The notes below the pieces were generated by a model. It saw nothing but the letters and a program-made list of their open reading frames with translations, was not told the origin of the DNA and made no database searches. This document shows positions 44,277 to 52,432 of a stretch of 64,000 nt of DNA, one piece after another. The DNA is from Pelagibius sp040217155 (lineage in GTDB: Bacteria; Pseudomonadota; Alphaproteobacteria; Kiloniellales; Kiloniellaceae), in contig JAVJNS010000007.1 of the NCBI GenBank assembly GCA_040217155.1, positions 146,282 through 210,281 of the forward strand, written 5' to 3'. The first letter of the stretch is position 1. Every line of letters starts with the position of its first letter. A program made the position numbers and the translations under genes.

Positions 44277-44672
44277 TCAGGGCTTGGGGTCTGCCTTCTT
44301 TTTCGCAGCGCATCGCCGGACAACGGACCCGATCCGCCCCACATCCATCACTCTTAGCCCCAGCTCTCTCGCCTGTTTGATCATATTGGACGTGCCGCGG
44401 CCTCCGGGAAATGCCACGAGAGCATCCCCATACTCAGCCATCCGTCGATTCCTTATAGGGCCAGCAGCTCGGCCATGCTTGTTCCAGTCTGCCGGGAATT
44501 CAGCTACCGGAATGCCCATGGCCTCGGCCCATTCCTTGCCACTGGTGTCCGCGCCATGTGCCATGCCGCAGACGACCTCGCTGATGCCGTGGCGGATGCG
44601 GAGACGGTCGAGAAGGCGCCGGTCAAAGTCATCAAATCGGTAGTCTCTGCCGCCAGCGACGATGGTCTTCAT
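44277..44672 (-). CDS. DUF2493 / YspA-like SLOG-domain protein
   Basis: A 131-residue single-domain SLOG (LOG-like, cpYpsA-related) protein. The DUF2493 signature is clear: TIVAGGRDYRFDD, VVCGMAHGADTSGKEWAEA, FPADWNKHGRAAGPIRNRRM and ALVAFPGGRGT. SLOG domains bind nucleotide-derived ligands and appear in phage-defence and signalling modules. Start at 44672, GGAG 6 bases upstream. Coupled with the nuclease-like gene downstream. Confidence 0.88.
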   Translation of the reverse strand: MKTIVAGGRDYRFDDFDRRLLDRLRIRHGISEVVCGMAHGADTSGKEWAEAMGIPVAEFPADWNKHGRAAGPIRNRRMAEYGDALVAFPGGRGTSNMIKQARELGLRVMDVGRIGSVVRRCAAKKKADPKP

Positions 44673-44860
44673 CACGATCTCCGTCCGCATCGCCACAACA
44701 AAAGTCAGCCCATTGATCTTGTGGCGATTAATGCAGGAAGTCGGTAAGATTCCACCACAACCGAAAAAATTGGCCTCAAGTCTTTGAATTGACCCCTGAC
44801 TTCAAACTGCACCTCCTGATAGCGCCCAGCGCCGTCTAGGATAGAGAGGAGACCCTATTA

Positions 44861-45088
44861 ATGCTGTTGGGGGCCACCCCGCTCGGGCTTCCGCGCGATA
44901 GCGCGGTAGCAATCCGCCGTCACGCCATGATCCATCGCGAAACGGGCAACTTCAAGGCCGGGAAAGAGGCGCAAGAGATGGCCGACAGGATTGAGCGCGA
45001 GATTGTCAAATTGAACGACTTCACGGAGCATCCCAGCACCTCAACGGCGCAATCACTGAACTCGCATATTGCAGATGACGACTACTGA
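44861..45088 (+). CDS. Small acidic-tailed protein next to ATP-grasp gene
   Basis: A 75-residue product with GGAG 9 bases before the ATG (44850). Residues 20-50 look like a helix (HAMIHRETGNFKAGKEAQEM) and the last 25 are rich in Thr, Ser, Asp and Glu, ending HIADDDY. The stop overlaps the 3' end of the convergent ATP-grasp gene by 7 bp. It may be an ordinary small regulator; a peptide substrate of the ATP-grasp ligase is a speculative alternative. Confidence 0.5.
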   Translation: MLLGATPLGLPRDSAVAIRRHAMIHRETGNFKAGKEAQEMADRIEREIVKLNDFTEHPSTSTAQSLNSHIADDDY

Positions 45089-46023
45089 GTGCGCACCCCT
45101 TGCAGACCCGATCTGAGATGGTCGAGAAAGCCAGGCCGATCACAGTTCTCGCCGCCCCAAGCGGTGGAGTTTGCATCGATAATGTAAGGAACGTTCTTGT
45201 CATCCGTCAGAACGTCCACGGCCCCCATCTCAAGACCGAAAGCCTTGCAAAAAGAAGCAACGTCCACCATGATTCTCCGGGTCAGATCATCCGGCGCGGA
45301 AGGGAATCCCGTACTCTCCTCTGAGAACGTCAGGAAGCAATCTTCGCGCTGCTTTGCATCCAGTGCCTTCTTGATGACTCCGTCTGCGACAATTCTGCTC
45401 AATACGACCGCATCGAAGAGAACGAAGGCGCGATAGAACTGATCGTCTTTGTTGGCTATGAACCGCTCAACAAACACATCGGCAAGGTTGTACGCAATCG
45501 GCTGAACATGCTGCCGTTCTGCAACGCGGTAAGTTGAAAACTCCGGCGTCAGTTTGTGAGGTGTCGCGATACCGAAGTAGTCACGCACTTCCTGCGCCAA
45601 CAGCCTCTCGGCCCGACCACCGTAGTTCAGATTAGACTTGAGAAAGAGTTTTTCCTCAGGTGGACCCTCGTCGGCCGCTTCCGTAGTTGGCAAGCCCAAA
45701 CCTGCAAGTACTGTTTGGAGATGACGTTTTGAGATGTCGGTCACGCGCGCGTTGATACTGACAATCGAGCGGTCCTGAAGTGTTTGAATTAGAGCGTCGC
45801 GGTGCCGTGGCATGCTGCTCTTGTAGGTGGGCATAGCATGCCACACGAACCATTGCGTCTCTGGCGGTAGCTCCGCCACTACCTTCTTAGAGTCTTGTCC
45901 CACAGCAAGTCGTAGCTGTTGAGCGCCAGGGAAAACTCGTGTTGCCAGATAGGGTAGGCGCGGATCATCGACGCCATAAATGTAGGCGCTGGAGATCAGG
46001 GGTAGCGCGGTCTCAGGGCTCAA
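45082..46023 (-). CDS. ATP-grasp-fold protein
   Basis: A 313-residue protein of the ATP-grasp superfamily, carboxylate-amine or carboxylate-thiol ligases. KLFLKSNLNYGG resembles the Lys/flexible loop, VFVERFI the hinge, and VDVLTDDKNVPYIIDANST the metal-binding Asp/Asn strand. The N-terminal 110 residues form a separate domain containing ISSAYIYGVDDPRLPYL. Divergent from a sulfotransferase gene 120 bp away, so the two probably share a promoter region and a small-molecule or peptide-modifying task. Confidence 0.72.
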   Translation of the reverse strand: MSPETALPLISSAYIYGVDDPRLPYLATRVFPGAQQLRLAVGQDSKKVVAELPPETQWFVWHAMPTYKSSMPRHRDALIQTLQDRSIVSINARVTDISKRHLQTVLAGLGLPTTEAADEGPPEEKLFLKSNLNYGGRAERLLAQEVRDYFGIATPHKLTPEFSTYRVAERQHVQPIAYNLADVFVERFIANKDDQFYRAFVLFDAVVLSRIVADGVIKKALDAKQREDCFLTFSEESTGFPSAPDDLTRRIMVDVASFCKAFGLEMGAVDVLTDDKNVPYIIDANSTAWGGENCDRPGFLDHLRSGLQGVRTQ

Positions 46024-46143
46024 GTGACTATTGCCTTAGGGTTGATTACATGGCCAAAATATCTCGTTATTGTATTGAGCGCCAGCTTGATTTGGGATAT
46101 GGAAGTGAACTGATCGTTCCGCGCGGCGGCACACGGAGCTTTG

Positions 46144-46929
46144 ATGAAGAGAGTTCATATCGTCGGGGCTCCGCGAAGCGGTACGACATTGATGCTGGAA
46201 CTGCTGATCAATGGCTTCGAGATTGACGGGTATTGCAGCCAAGAGCAGAGCGTCTTTGATCTCGACAGGTTCGACTTCAACATCTACTGCTCAAAGAACC
46301 CCCAGGATACGAAAACAGCAGGGACGTTGCTTAGCAGAGACCCGGATCAATGGTACATCTTCATGGTCCGTGACGGTCGCGATGCCATTGTCAGCAAGCA
46401 CAATGCCGCGCCCGACAGGTACTGGGCAAACCTCATGCAGTGGCGACGAGCGCTGGCCGAGGCCGCGCCATACATAGACCATGAGCGCTTTATCACGATA
46501 AAATATGAAACCCTGACCAGTGATCCGAACGGGATACAGGGTCATCTTGCTGACAGAATGGGCTTCTTGATCCTGAAGAGCCGGTTTTCCGACTTCCACA
46601 GGACAGCAGCGCCCTCCGGTCAGTCGCTTCACGCGATGAGGGGAATAAGACCTGTCTCTTCTCAGAACGTTGGCGCTTGGCGCAAGCACAAGCCACGGGT
46701 GGTGGCGCAGCTCAGCCTGCACGGTGACATCTCAGACGACCTGATACGCTTGGGGTATGAATTAGATAGGCAGTGGATCAATGAACTGGCAGATGTCTTG
46801 CCAGACATGCGGGCGGGATTCTGGAATGATTTTCCGTCTGAGGCTGAGAAAGATGTCCGGGAGACGGGAATATGGAAGAACGCAGCACGGTACCTGGCGC
46901 TGCGAGGCTGGCGCCCGATTGATCAGTGA
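46144..46929 (+). CDS. PAPS-dependent sulfotransferase family protein
   Basis: A 261-residue sulfotransferase. The 5'-phosphosulfate loop is VGAPRSGTT (residues 7-15) and the 3'-phosphate motif is VRDGRDAIVSKHN (near 77-88). Transfers sulfuryl groups from PAPS to an alcohol or amine; acceptor unknown. I use the ATG at 46144 with GGAG 5 bases upstream. The downstream small gene begins inside its last codons. Confidence 0.85.
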   Translation: MKRVHIVGAPRSGTTLMLELLINGFEIDGYCSQEQSVFDLDRFDFNIYCSKNPQDTKTAGTLLSRDPDQWYIFMVRDGRDAIVSKHNAAPDRYWANLMQWRRALAEAAPYIDHERFITIKYETLTSDPNGIQGHLADRMGFLILKSRFSDFHRTAAPSGQSLHAMRGIRPVSSQNVGAWRKHKPRVVAQLSLHGDISDDLIRLGYELDRQWINELADVLPDMRAGFWNDFPSEAEKDVRETGIWKNAARYLALRGWRPIDQ

Positions 46930-47122
46930 CCTCGACATCTACCGCTCCGCCGCGGTCTTGATTCGTGAGCATGGCGAAGATGCCGCATTTGAGGCTGCTC
47001 GTCTGGCGAATGCAATGCTTGAGAAGGGTGACCTCGACGGCCAGAGAGCCTGGAAACGAGTTATCGCGGCTGTGAAACATCTGCAAAGTACGGCGCCGCC
47101 CGCTGACCAGCCGCTTCAATAG
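46919..47122 (+). CDS. Small conserved alphaproteobacterial protein (DUF6961-like)
   Basis: A 67-residue protein, ISDLDIYRSAAVLIREHGED and ANAMLEKGDLDGQRAWKRV, matching a widespread small alphaproteobacterial family I associate with DUF6961. Proposed start is TTG at 46919, overlapping the sulfotransferase stop by 11 bp; GAGG is 11 bases upstream. Function unknown. Confidence 0.6.
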   Translation: MISDLDIYRSAAVLIREHGEDAAFEAARLANAMLEKGDLDGQRAWKRVIAAVKHLQSTAPPADQPLQ

Positions 47123-47129
47123 TGGAAAG

Positions 47130-47771
47130 TCAGGTGCTCAAGAACCGCTCAAGCCCGTCCCACGAAGAGCGCTCAGTTGGCACCGTTCGGGGATCAATGA
47201 GCCCAACTTCTTCCAGCGTGCACTCACCTCGCCCATAATTGCAGGGAGCACAGGTGACAACCATGTTCTCCACCGAACTGCCACCGCCGCGGCTATGGGG
47301 CAGAACATGATCATACTGGAGCCAGAGACACAGGAACGGGGCATGGCGCTCAGCGTTCCGCTTGCCCCACCGGAGAGCATCTGGATGGACCTTGCGGATA
47401 GCTCTTCGCACCCGCTCGTCGATGACCGGCATTCCGCAGAAGCGACAATGCCAACTATCGCGTTCGGCAATTGCACGTTTCTCGGCCGCTGAAGGCATCC
47501 GGGGCTTTGGGCGAGCATCCTTCGGAAGCGACGGTGGCGCGTCCTCAACCACACGCAATCGAATTAGCGTTGGATCAGCGTTTCCCATGATCGAGTGACG
47601 CCACGGTGTGATAGCTTCGATGTCCGCTTTTCTGATCAATTCGCTTGCCGCGGTTCGATCTCCAGCGGGATGAGCATCCACGTCCGCATCGAGCAGCCGT
47701 TCTGCCTCAATATCCTCCGGTATTGGCTCGGAGAAGCGCCTGCGCGGTGCCAGAAAATCATCGCTCAGCAT
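47130..47771 (-). CDS. HNH endonuclease
   Basis: A 213-residue protein with a C-terminal HNH domain: a Cys pair in WHCRFCGMPV, the DH in LQYDHVLPHSRGGGSS, N in VENMV and a second Cys pair in VTCAPCNYGR. These Zn-stabilised HNH proteins occur as homing, restriction or phage nucleases. The N-terminal 90 residues are unrecognised. Same strand as endA-like gene behind it (87 bp gap). Confidence 0.88.
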   Translation of the reverse strand: MLSDDFLAPRRRFSEPIPEDIEAERLLDADVDAHPAGDRTAASELIRKADIEAITPWRHSIMGNADPTLIRLRVVEDAPPSLPKDARPKPRMPSAAEKRAIAERDSWHCRFCGMPVIDERVRRAIRKVHPDALRWGKRNAERHAPFLCLWLQYDHVLPHSRGGGSSVENMVVTCAPCNYGRGECTLEEVGLIDPRTVPTERSSWDGLERFLST

Positions 47772-47858
47772 CGCGTCCGATGCCCTGGCTCAGCTTGTCG
47801 ACAGGGGCGATATGCGACAGGCCGGAGAACCACTCAAACTTGGCCCGCGACTCATAGC

Positions 47859-48767
47859 TTACATCCGCTCCTCGATGATCGTCCTCAGCTCATTGATCTC
47901 GGACTCCATCCGTTCGAGACGGTTGAGCAGCTCCTCGCGTAGAGTGTCGTCCGGTCCGATGCCGCATTCCTCGCCCCAGATCGCCTGAACGAACTCAGGA
48001 TGGTCGATGAAGGGGTTACGGTTGCCCTGCCAACTCTGGATCACATCATTCCGCCGCCGCTCATCCGCTGACACGGGGTCAAACCCATGCCAGGCAACAA
48101 GCGTACAGAGCTTGCCGAGGTGCGGCTCTCCGGTATGGGTCAGTCGATCGACCAGCTCAAGGTCCGGCGTCCCGCTCTGGTCGTTTCCTTCGTAGCGGAC
48201 GACCAAGTAAAACATCATGCGTGCAGCATCACCCTTGACCGCGTCAGGCGGCTCCCAAGTGCCGTCACCCTCACGACACCCCGTACACTCGTCATCGGGT
48301 TCGCCGCCGTTGGCATAGTCATTGTTCGAGCGGTCAGTGTTTACTGAGCGGTCTGCCGGTCGGATGTGGTGAGCGTCGGTGTGAGCATCTTGCCCCTTAC
48401 TCGGGAACCCCTTCGACTTTGGCCAAGTGTGCTCCCGGTTCCAGGAATCCTGGTCGCCAGAGCCGGTATCCTGCCGACTCTTCGGGATCGAGCGCCCAGT
48501 ATAGAAGGCAACGATGTTGGCGCTGTTCGCCGGGTCCTCGTCCGCTTCCTTCAGGATTGCCCAGACGCAGGGCGTGTAGGAATAAGCTTGGTGCCCCTTG
48601 ATGATCTCATTGAGGGATTCCTTCAGTTCGTCGCCCGTCCGGCCGACGGTGTCGGCATAGTACTCCGTGAGATCAACCGGCTCGTGCTCCACCTTCTCGC
48701 AGGCGGCCTGGGCGCTTGCGGAGACCAGCAACATGCACCCGGCGGCAGATGCGCATAGCTTGAACAT
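47859..48767 (-). CDS. Secreted endonuclease I (EndA/NucM family)
   Basis: A 302-residue nuclease with a signal peptide (cleavage after ASAQAA). The endonuclease I motif is complete: WNREHTWPKSKGFP, DAHHIRPADRSVN and RSNNDYANGG, giving the ββα-metal catalytic His and Asn. A C-terminal coiled-coil of about 35 residues (LREELLNRLERMESEINEL) is additional to the usual fold. Likely periplasmic or extracellular DNA degradation. RBS GGGGAGG. Confidence 0.88.
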   Translation of the reverse strand: MFKLCASAAGCMLLVSASAQAACEKVEHEPVDLTEYYADTVGRTGDELKESLNEIIKGHQAYSYTPCVWAILKEADEDPANSANIVAFYTGRSIPKSRQDTGSGDQDSWNREHTWPKSKGFPSKGQDAHTDAHHIRPADRSVNTDRSNNDYANGGEPDDECTGCREGDGTWEPPDAVKGDAARMMFYLVVRYEGNDQSGTPDLELVDRLTHTGEPHLGKLCTLVAWHGFDPVSADERRRNDVIQSWQGNRNPFIDHPEFVQAIWGEECGIGPDDTLREELLNRLERMESEINELRTIIEERM

Positions 48768-48979
48768 CTCGCGCCTCCCCTATTGTTGATTACTCACCTT
48801 CCTAGCAGTCCTCACGCAGCCGCACTGTGACGAAATGCACGCTCGCGCATTTGCAGGTGTTAGCCCATTATTAAGCCAGAGCCGCCCACAATACTATCAC
48901 TGGTTGCGCGTTTGTTCGGGCTGCGGAGTGCGGCGCTCACGTCTTCGCGTCCCCGCGTTTGGTTACAGGAGTGTGCCGC

Positions 48980-49714
48980 TTGAAGTTCATCTCGGTCCTC
49001 TCTCTTGCGATCGCGCTTGGGGCTGCCGGCGGGTACGTTCTCTATGACCTGCTGCCGTCTACTGCTGAAACCGGAGCTGAAGCTCAGATGGGTGCTGCGG
49101 TGTCATCTGAAGCGATTGCTGGGCGCGCCTCAATCATCGACGGCGACACCATTGAAATCCACGGAACACGCATACGATTGCATGGCATCGACGCGCCGGA
49201 GAGCGATCAAACCTGTGCCGTCGCTGGAGAGAACATGCGTTGCGGGCAACAGGCTGCGCTTGCTCTCGCCGACAGGATTGGACAGGAAACTGTGAGCTGT
49301 GATCAGAGAGGCCGCGACAGATACGACCGCATCATCTCCGTGTGTCATGCAAGCGGTGAAGACCTCAACGCGTGGATGGTCGCGAACGGCTGGGCGATGG
49401 CCTACAGGCGTTTTTCGACAGACTATGTTCGACAGGAAGAAGCCGCGGCGGCAGCGAAGATTGGTATCTGGAAAGGTGAATTCACTACGCCATGGGAATG
49501 GCGCGCACGCGAGCGCCGGGCTCAGGAGCGAACACAGGAAAAGTCAAACTGCAACATCAAGGGAAACATCAGCTATAACACTGGCGAGCGCATCTATCAC
49601 CTGCCTGGCGGTGAGTACTATTCCCGGACAAAGATCAGTCCCTCGAAGGGCGAGCGCTGGTTCTGTAGCGAGGCGGAGGCGCGCGCTGCGGGTTGGCGCA
49701 GGTCGATGAAGTAA
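48980..49714 (+). CDS. Secreted/anchored thermonuclease (SNase) with sunset-type C-terminus
   Basis: A 244-residue staphylococcal nuclease-like protein. N-terminal membrane anchor or signal (LKFISVLSLAIALGAAGGYV), then SNase core ASIIDGDTIEIHGTRIRLHG with IDAPES, GRDRYDRIISVC and WMVANGWAMAYRRFS. The last 55 residues (NCNIKGNISYNTGERIYHLP, GERWFCSEAEARAAGWRRS) match the short domain often attached to such nucleases (sunset). TTG start at 48980 is supported by AGGAG 8 bases upstream. Divergent from the EndA gene. Confidence 0.85.
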   Translation: MKFISVLSLAIALGAAGGYVLYDLLPSTAETGAEAQMGAAVSSEAIAGRASIIDGDTIEIHGTRIRLHGIDAPESDQTCAVAGENMRCGQQAALALADRIGQETVSCDQRGRDRYDRIISVCHASGEDLNAWMVANGWAMAYRRFSTDYVRQEEAAAAAKIGIWKGEFTTPWEWRARERRAQERTQEKSNCNIKGNISYNTGERIYHLPGGEYYSRTKISPSKGERWFCSEAEARAAGWRRSMK

Positions 49715-49751
49715 GTCGCCGATCAATGAGTACGGAAGAATTGGAAGGCAT

Positions 49752-50231
49752 ATGAGCAATGGCAAGCTAACAACCGTCGCGCTGCGCGAAGCAGCATTGA
49801 AGATCGCCGAACAGAGCGGCCGGCCGCTTCGGCGGGATGCGGAACACAAGCGCGAGCAGTTGTATCTCGACAACGACCACAAGAAAGTTCGACTAAGGAC
49901 CTCTAACGACCGAGTCCTGACAGTGTCAGCGTCCAGTCCTGTCCCGGAAGAAGCAAGACTCGATATTGAGGGCTGTGACGCGCTGCTGATCGCCATGCCG
50001 ACCGAACGCCGAGGCACGGATCGTGTTGAGGCATACTGGCTACCAGTCGCAATCGCGATCCAGGAGGTGAAGAGAGCCCACCGAATTTGGCTTGATAGCG
50101 ATCCCAATACCAAGAAGCACAACAAGACCTTTTCGATCTGGTTCGACGAGGCCTTTTTCGAGTCAGAGATGTTTTGTGAGAAGTGGTCAGAGTATCGCTT
50201 GCCGATAACCCTGAATTTGAAGAGTGGCTGA
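49752..50231 (+). CDS. Unknown protein
   Basis: A 159-residue protein starting after GGAAGGC. Residues 40-110 contain alternating strands (KVRLRTSNDRVLTVSAS, ALLIAMPTER) and an acidic/basic helix; no motif recognised. Could be nuclease-like from the overall pattern, but no catalytic triad is evident. Convergent with the XRE regulator. Confidence 0.6.
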   Translation: MSNGKLTTVALREAALKIAEQSGRPLRRDAEHKREQLYLDNDHKKVRLRTSNDRVLTVSASSPVPEEARLDIEGCDALLIAMPTERRGTDRVEAYWLPVAIAIQEVKRAHRIWLDSDPNTKKHNKTFSIWFDEAFFESEMFCEKWSEYRLPITLNLKSG

Positions 50232-50283
50232 GCATCGCCCAAAAAAAGAATGCCTATTCTAATCCATAAAGGCACCCTGCCGC

Positions 50284-51195
50284 TCAATTGGTGCTTCCAG
50301 AAATCAGCGCTGCAGGAAACTCAAGCATCGCAACCTGTTTCAGAGAGACATTCTGACTGACGAAGCCTTCCTCATTGTCAACCAGACTCACGAGACCCGC
50401 TGCCGCGCCAACCTCAAGATCAGCGATTGCTTCAGCCATGCTGGCCGGCGATGCGTCAATCCAGAGGACACTGCCGTCGATCATCCAGCATCGCACGGTA
50501 AGGAGTAATCTGCGAAGGGTATCGTCAGAGAGGTTTTCCCTGCGACTCTCCAGGAAACCGTCGACAAACACTCTGAGGCGCTCCGAAACGTCGTCAGTCC
50601 ACTCGCCGGTGCGCACGAATTCTGTCAGCACGTCGCTGACTACCAAAGGAATCTGGTGGCCGGGATGCGCTACTAAGTCCACCTGGCGCCGGCCAGGTGA
50701 TCGCTCTTGATCCACTGATGGTTCCGGCCATTCGTCACCTTCGTGGCACAAACTGACGCACTTGACGGCCGTCAGATTGACCCACAGGAGCCGACCATTC
50801 AGGGACTGGGCCATCAGAGAATGTGGTTGCTCTTCGAGCATGTTGGGCTTCCGGGCCTCAACTTCGATCCTGTCAGCCGAAGTGGCCGTGATCGGAACCC
50901 AGCGATACTCCGATGAATTCGGCAACATCACCCCAAGGTCACCCCACAAACCGTCAATCCCCTCGCCGCTCACGAGATGGCAGGTGCGGACAGGACGCTG
51001 CTCAAAGCTTTCCGCTCCCGCCAAGTCCTGTACTCCCGTCCCGTAGTACATAGCAAGGTCGCGAAGGGTTGCGAGCGTTGGCGTTGCGCTCCCCTCCTCC
51101 CACGATCGAACTTCTGCTGCGGGAACTCCCAGCTCTTCAGCCAGACGCCCTACTGTGTATTCAAAGGCCTCACGTACCAGACGAAGTCGCTTCAT
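50284..51195 (-). CDS. XRE-family transcriptional regulator with large C-terminal domain
   Basis: A 303-residue protein. Residues 8-58 are a Cro/CI-type helix-turn-helix (EYTVGRLAEELGVPAAEVRS, SATPTLATLRDLAMYYGTG). The remaining 240 residues are an unrecognised beta-rich then helical domain that may sense a ligand. It lies 81 bp behind a second, smaller XRE gene on the same strand, suggesting a paired regulatory unit. Confidence 0.8.
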   Translation of the reverse strand: MKRLRLVREAFEYTVGRLAEELGVPAAEVRSWEEGSATPTLATLRDLAMYYGTGVQDLAGAESFEQRPVRTCHLVSGEGIDGLWGDLGVMLPNSSEYRWVPITATSADRIEVEARKPNMLEEQPHSLMAQSLNGRLLWVNLTAVKCVSLCHEGDEWPEPSVDQERSPGRRQVDLVAHPGHQIPLVVSDVLTEFVRTGEWTDDVSERLRVFVDGFLESRRENLSDDTLRRLLLTVRCWMIDGSVLWIDASPASMAEAIADLEVGAAAGLVSLVDNEEGFVSQNVSLKQVAMLEFPAALISGSTN

Positions 51196-51276
51196 CTTTC
51201 TCTCACCTTGTTAGTAAATATGTTGAAGTTGCAAACGCCCGAGCAGGTCCCAGGCAGGGAAAGGCTGTGGGCGGGC

Positions 51277-51672
51277 CTACAGCCGCCGACGAACACTGCT
51301 CTTTATGAGCTTGCCGATCTCTTGCTGACACTCGGCGTCCATTCGGGGGTCGGAGTGCATTGTCGTTTCTCGCACCACCTCAATCAGCTCACGCTCGTTC
51401 TGGGTGACGACAAATCCGAGGACTTCCCGGAGCACTTTCCAGTTCTCCGGGTAGTACTCTCTCAGGACAATACCTAGAAGGTGGGCAGGGTCGGCACCGA
51501 GTGCCTTCGCGATCGCGGGCACCTTCTCAAGGGGCACCTTAGTCTGCCCCAGCTTCATCATGGTAATGATGTTGGGACGCTGATACCCGATTTCCTCGGC
51601 GATCTGCTTTTGCGTCTTATCGCAGACTCGGATTTGGTGCGCCAGGTACTCGGCGACTGTAGGTGAAGGCAT
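51277..51672 (-). CDS. Small XRE-family repressor
   Basis: A 131-residue regulator. The helix-turn-helix spans residues about 15-70 (TQKQIAEEIGYQRPNIITMM, PLEKVPAIAKALG). A close paralogue of the repressor split by IS21 at 56944-59840 (AEYLAHQ, QKQIAEE, PNI..MMK and KALG-like blocks shared). Both are immediately downstream, divergently, of a copy of the repeated element (51731-51910 here), so that element probably contains its operator. Confidence 0.85.
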   Translation of the reverse strand: MPSPTVAEYLAHQIRVCDKTQKQIAEEIGYQRPNIITMMKLGQTKVPLEKVPAIAKALGADPAHLLGIVLREYYPENWKVLREVLGFVVTQNERELIEVVRETTMHSDPRMDAECQQEIGKLIKSSVRRRL

Positions 51673-51730
51673 GTTTTCGGTCCCCTTCGGTCATCGTGAT
51701 CGTCGTTGCGCAACTCTTCGCGCGCATTTT

Positions 51731-51910
51731 TAATATAGCTGTGACGACTTGGGCTCGATCTGCGGGAGCACCCAAGTGGGGTTCGTTTGACGTAATACGC
51801 GGGAGTGGAAGTCCTAGAAAGAACCTAACTCTGCGAGGGGGATGGCTCGGATCAGCCGGGCTTCCGGCGATCCATCCTTATACTTTGAATGCAGCCCCTG
51901 GGTCGCAACT
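51731..51910 (+). repeat. Conserved intergenic element type 1, copy 1
   Basis: Starts TAATATAGCTGTGACGACTT at 51731. Hairpin ACTTGGG/CCCAAGT (51747-51777), then GTGGAAGTCCTAGAA, then GGGGGATGGCTCGG, a GGATGG/CCATCC pair (51840-51877) and TCCTTATA, ending near CCCCTGGG. Blocks recur in copies 2 and 3. TAATAT may be a -10 box. It lies 58 bp from the divergent small XRE gene and runs up to the IS3-family element. Confidence 0.7.
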
Positions 51911-51997
51911 ACTCCAACCGAGAATCGTGTCGCCGGTCGGTAGTTGAGTTCCCCCGGATTGATGGACACATTTTGATCTTTGAAGGAGAGTGTCCAG

Positions 51998-52432
51998 ATG
52001 CCGAGAACAAGGAACCCGTACCCTGCGGAATTCAGGGAGCAGATCGTGGCGCTGGCCCGGACGGGGCGCAGCGCCGAGGACTTGGCCCGGGAGTTCGAGC
52101 CGTGCGCGGCGACGATCCATGGCTGGATCAAACAGGTCGATCGCGACGGTGGCCGTCGGGTCGATGGCCTGACCAGCGAGGAGCACGAGGAACTTCGCCG
52201 CCTGCGCCGTGAGAACCGCCAGCTTCGCCAGGAGAGAGATATCCTGGCAAAGGCCGCGGCCTGGTTCGCTCAGAGCGACGTGACGTTGTCTCGGTCTTCG
52301 AGTTCATGGCAGCGAACTAAGCCATGTTCCCCATCCAGACGATGTGCAAGGCGTTCGGCGTGTCGCGGGCCGGCTACTATGCCTGGCTCGGGCGCGAACC
52401 GAGCGCGCGTGCCCGCGCCGACGCGGAGCTGA
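51998..52432 (+). CDS. IS3-family transposase OrfA
   Basis: A 144-residue frame with RBS AAGGAGAG. Residues 8-50 are a helix-turn-helix (YPAEFREQIVALARTGRSAE) and 62-90 a leucine zipper (RRLRRENRQLRQERDILAKA), as in InsE/OrfA proteins. The conserved part ends near AAAWFAQSD (residue 94); the following codons are out-of-frame tail after the expected -1 frameshift region. Confidence 0.85.
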   Translation: MPRTRNPYPAEFREQIVALARTGRSAEDLAREFEPCAATIHGWIKQVDRDGGRRVDGLTSEEHEELRRLRRENRQLRQERDILAKAAAWFAQSDVTLSRSSSSWQRTKPCSPSRRCARRSACRGPATMPGSGANRARVPAPTRS

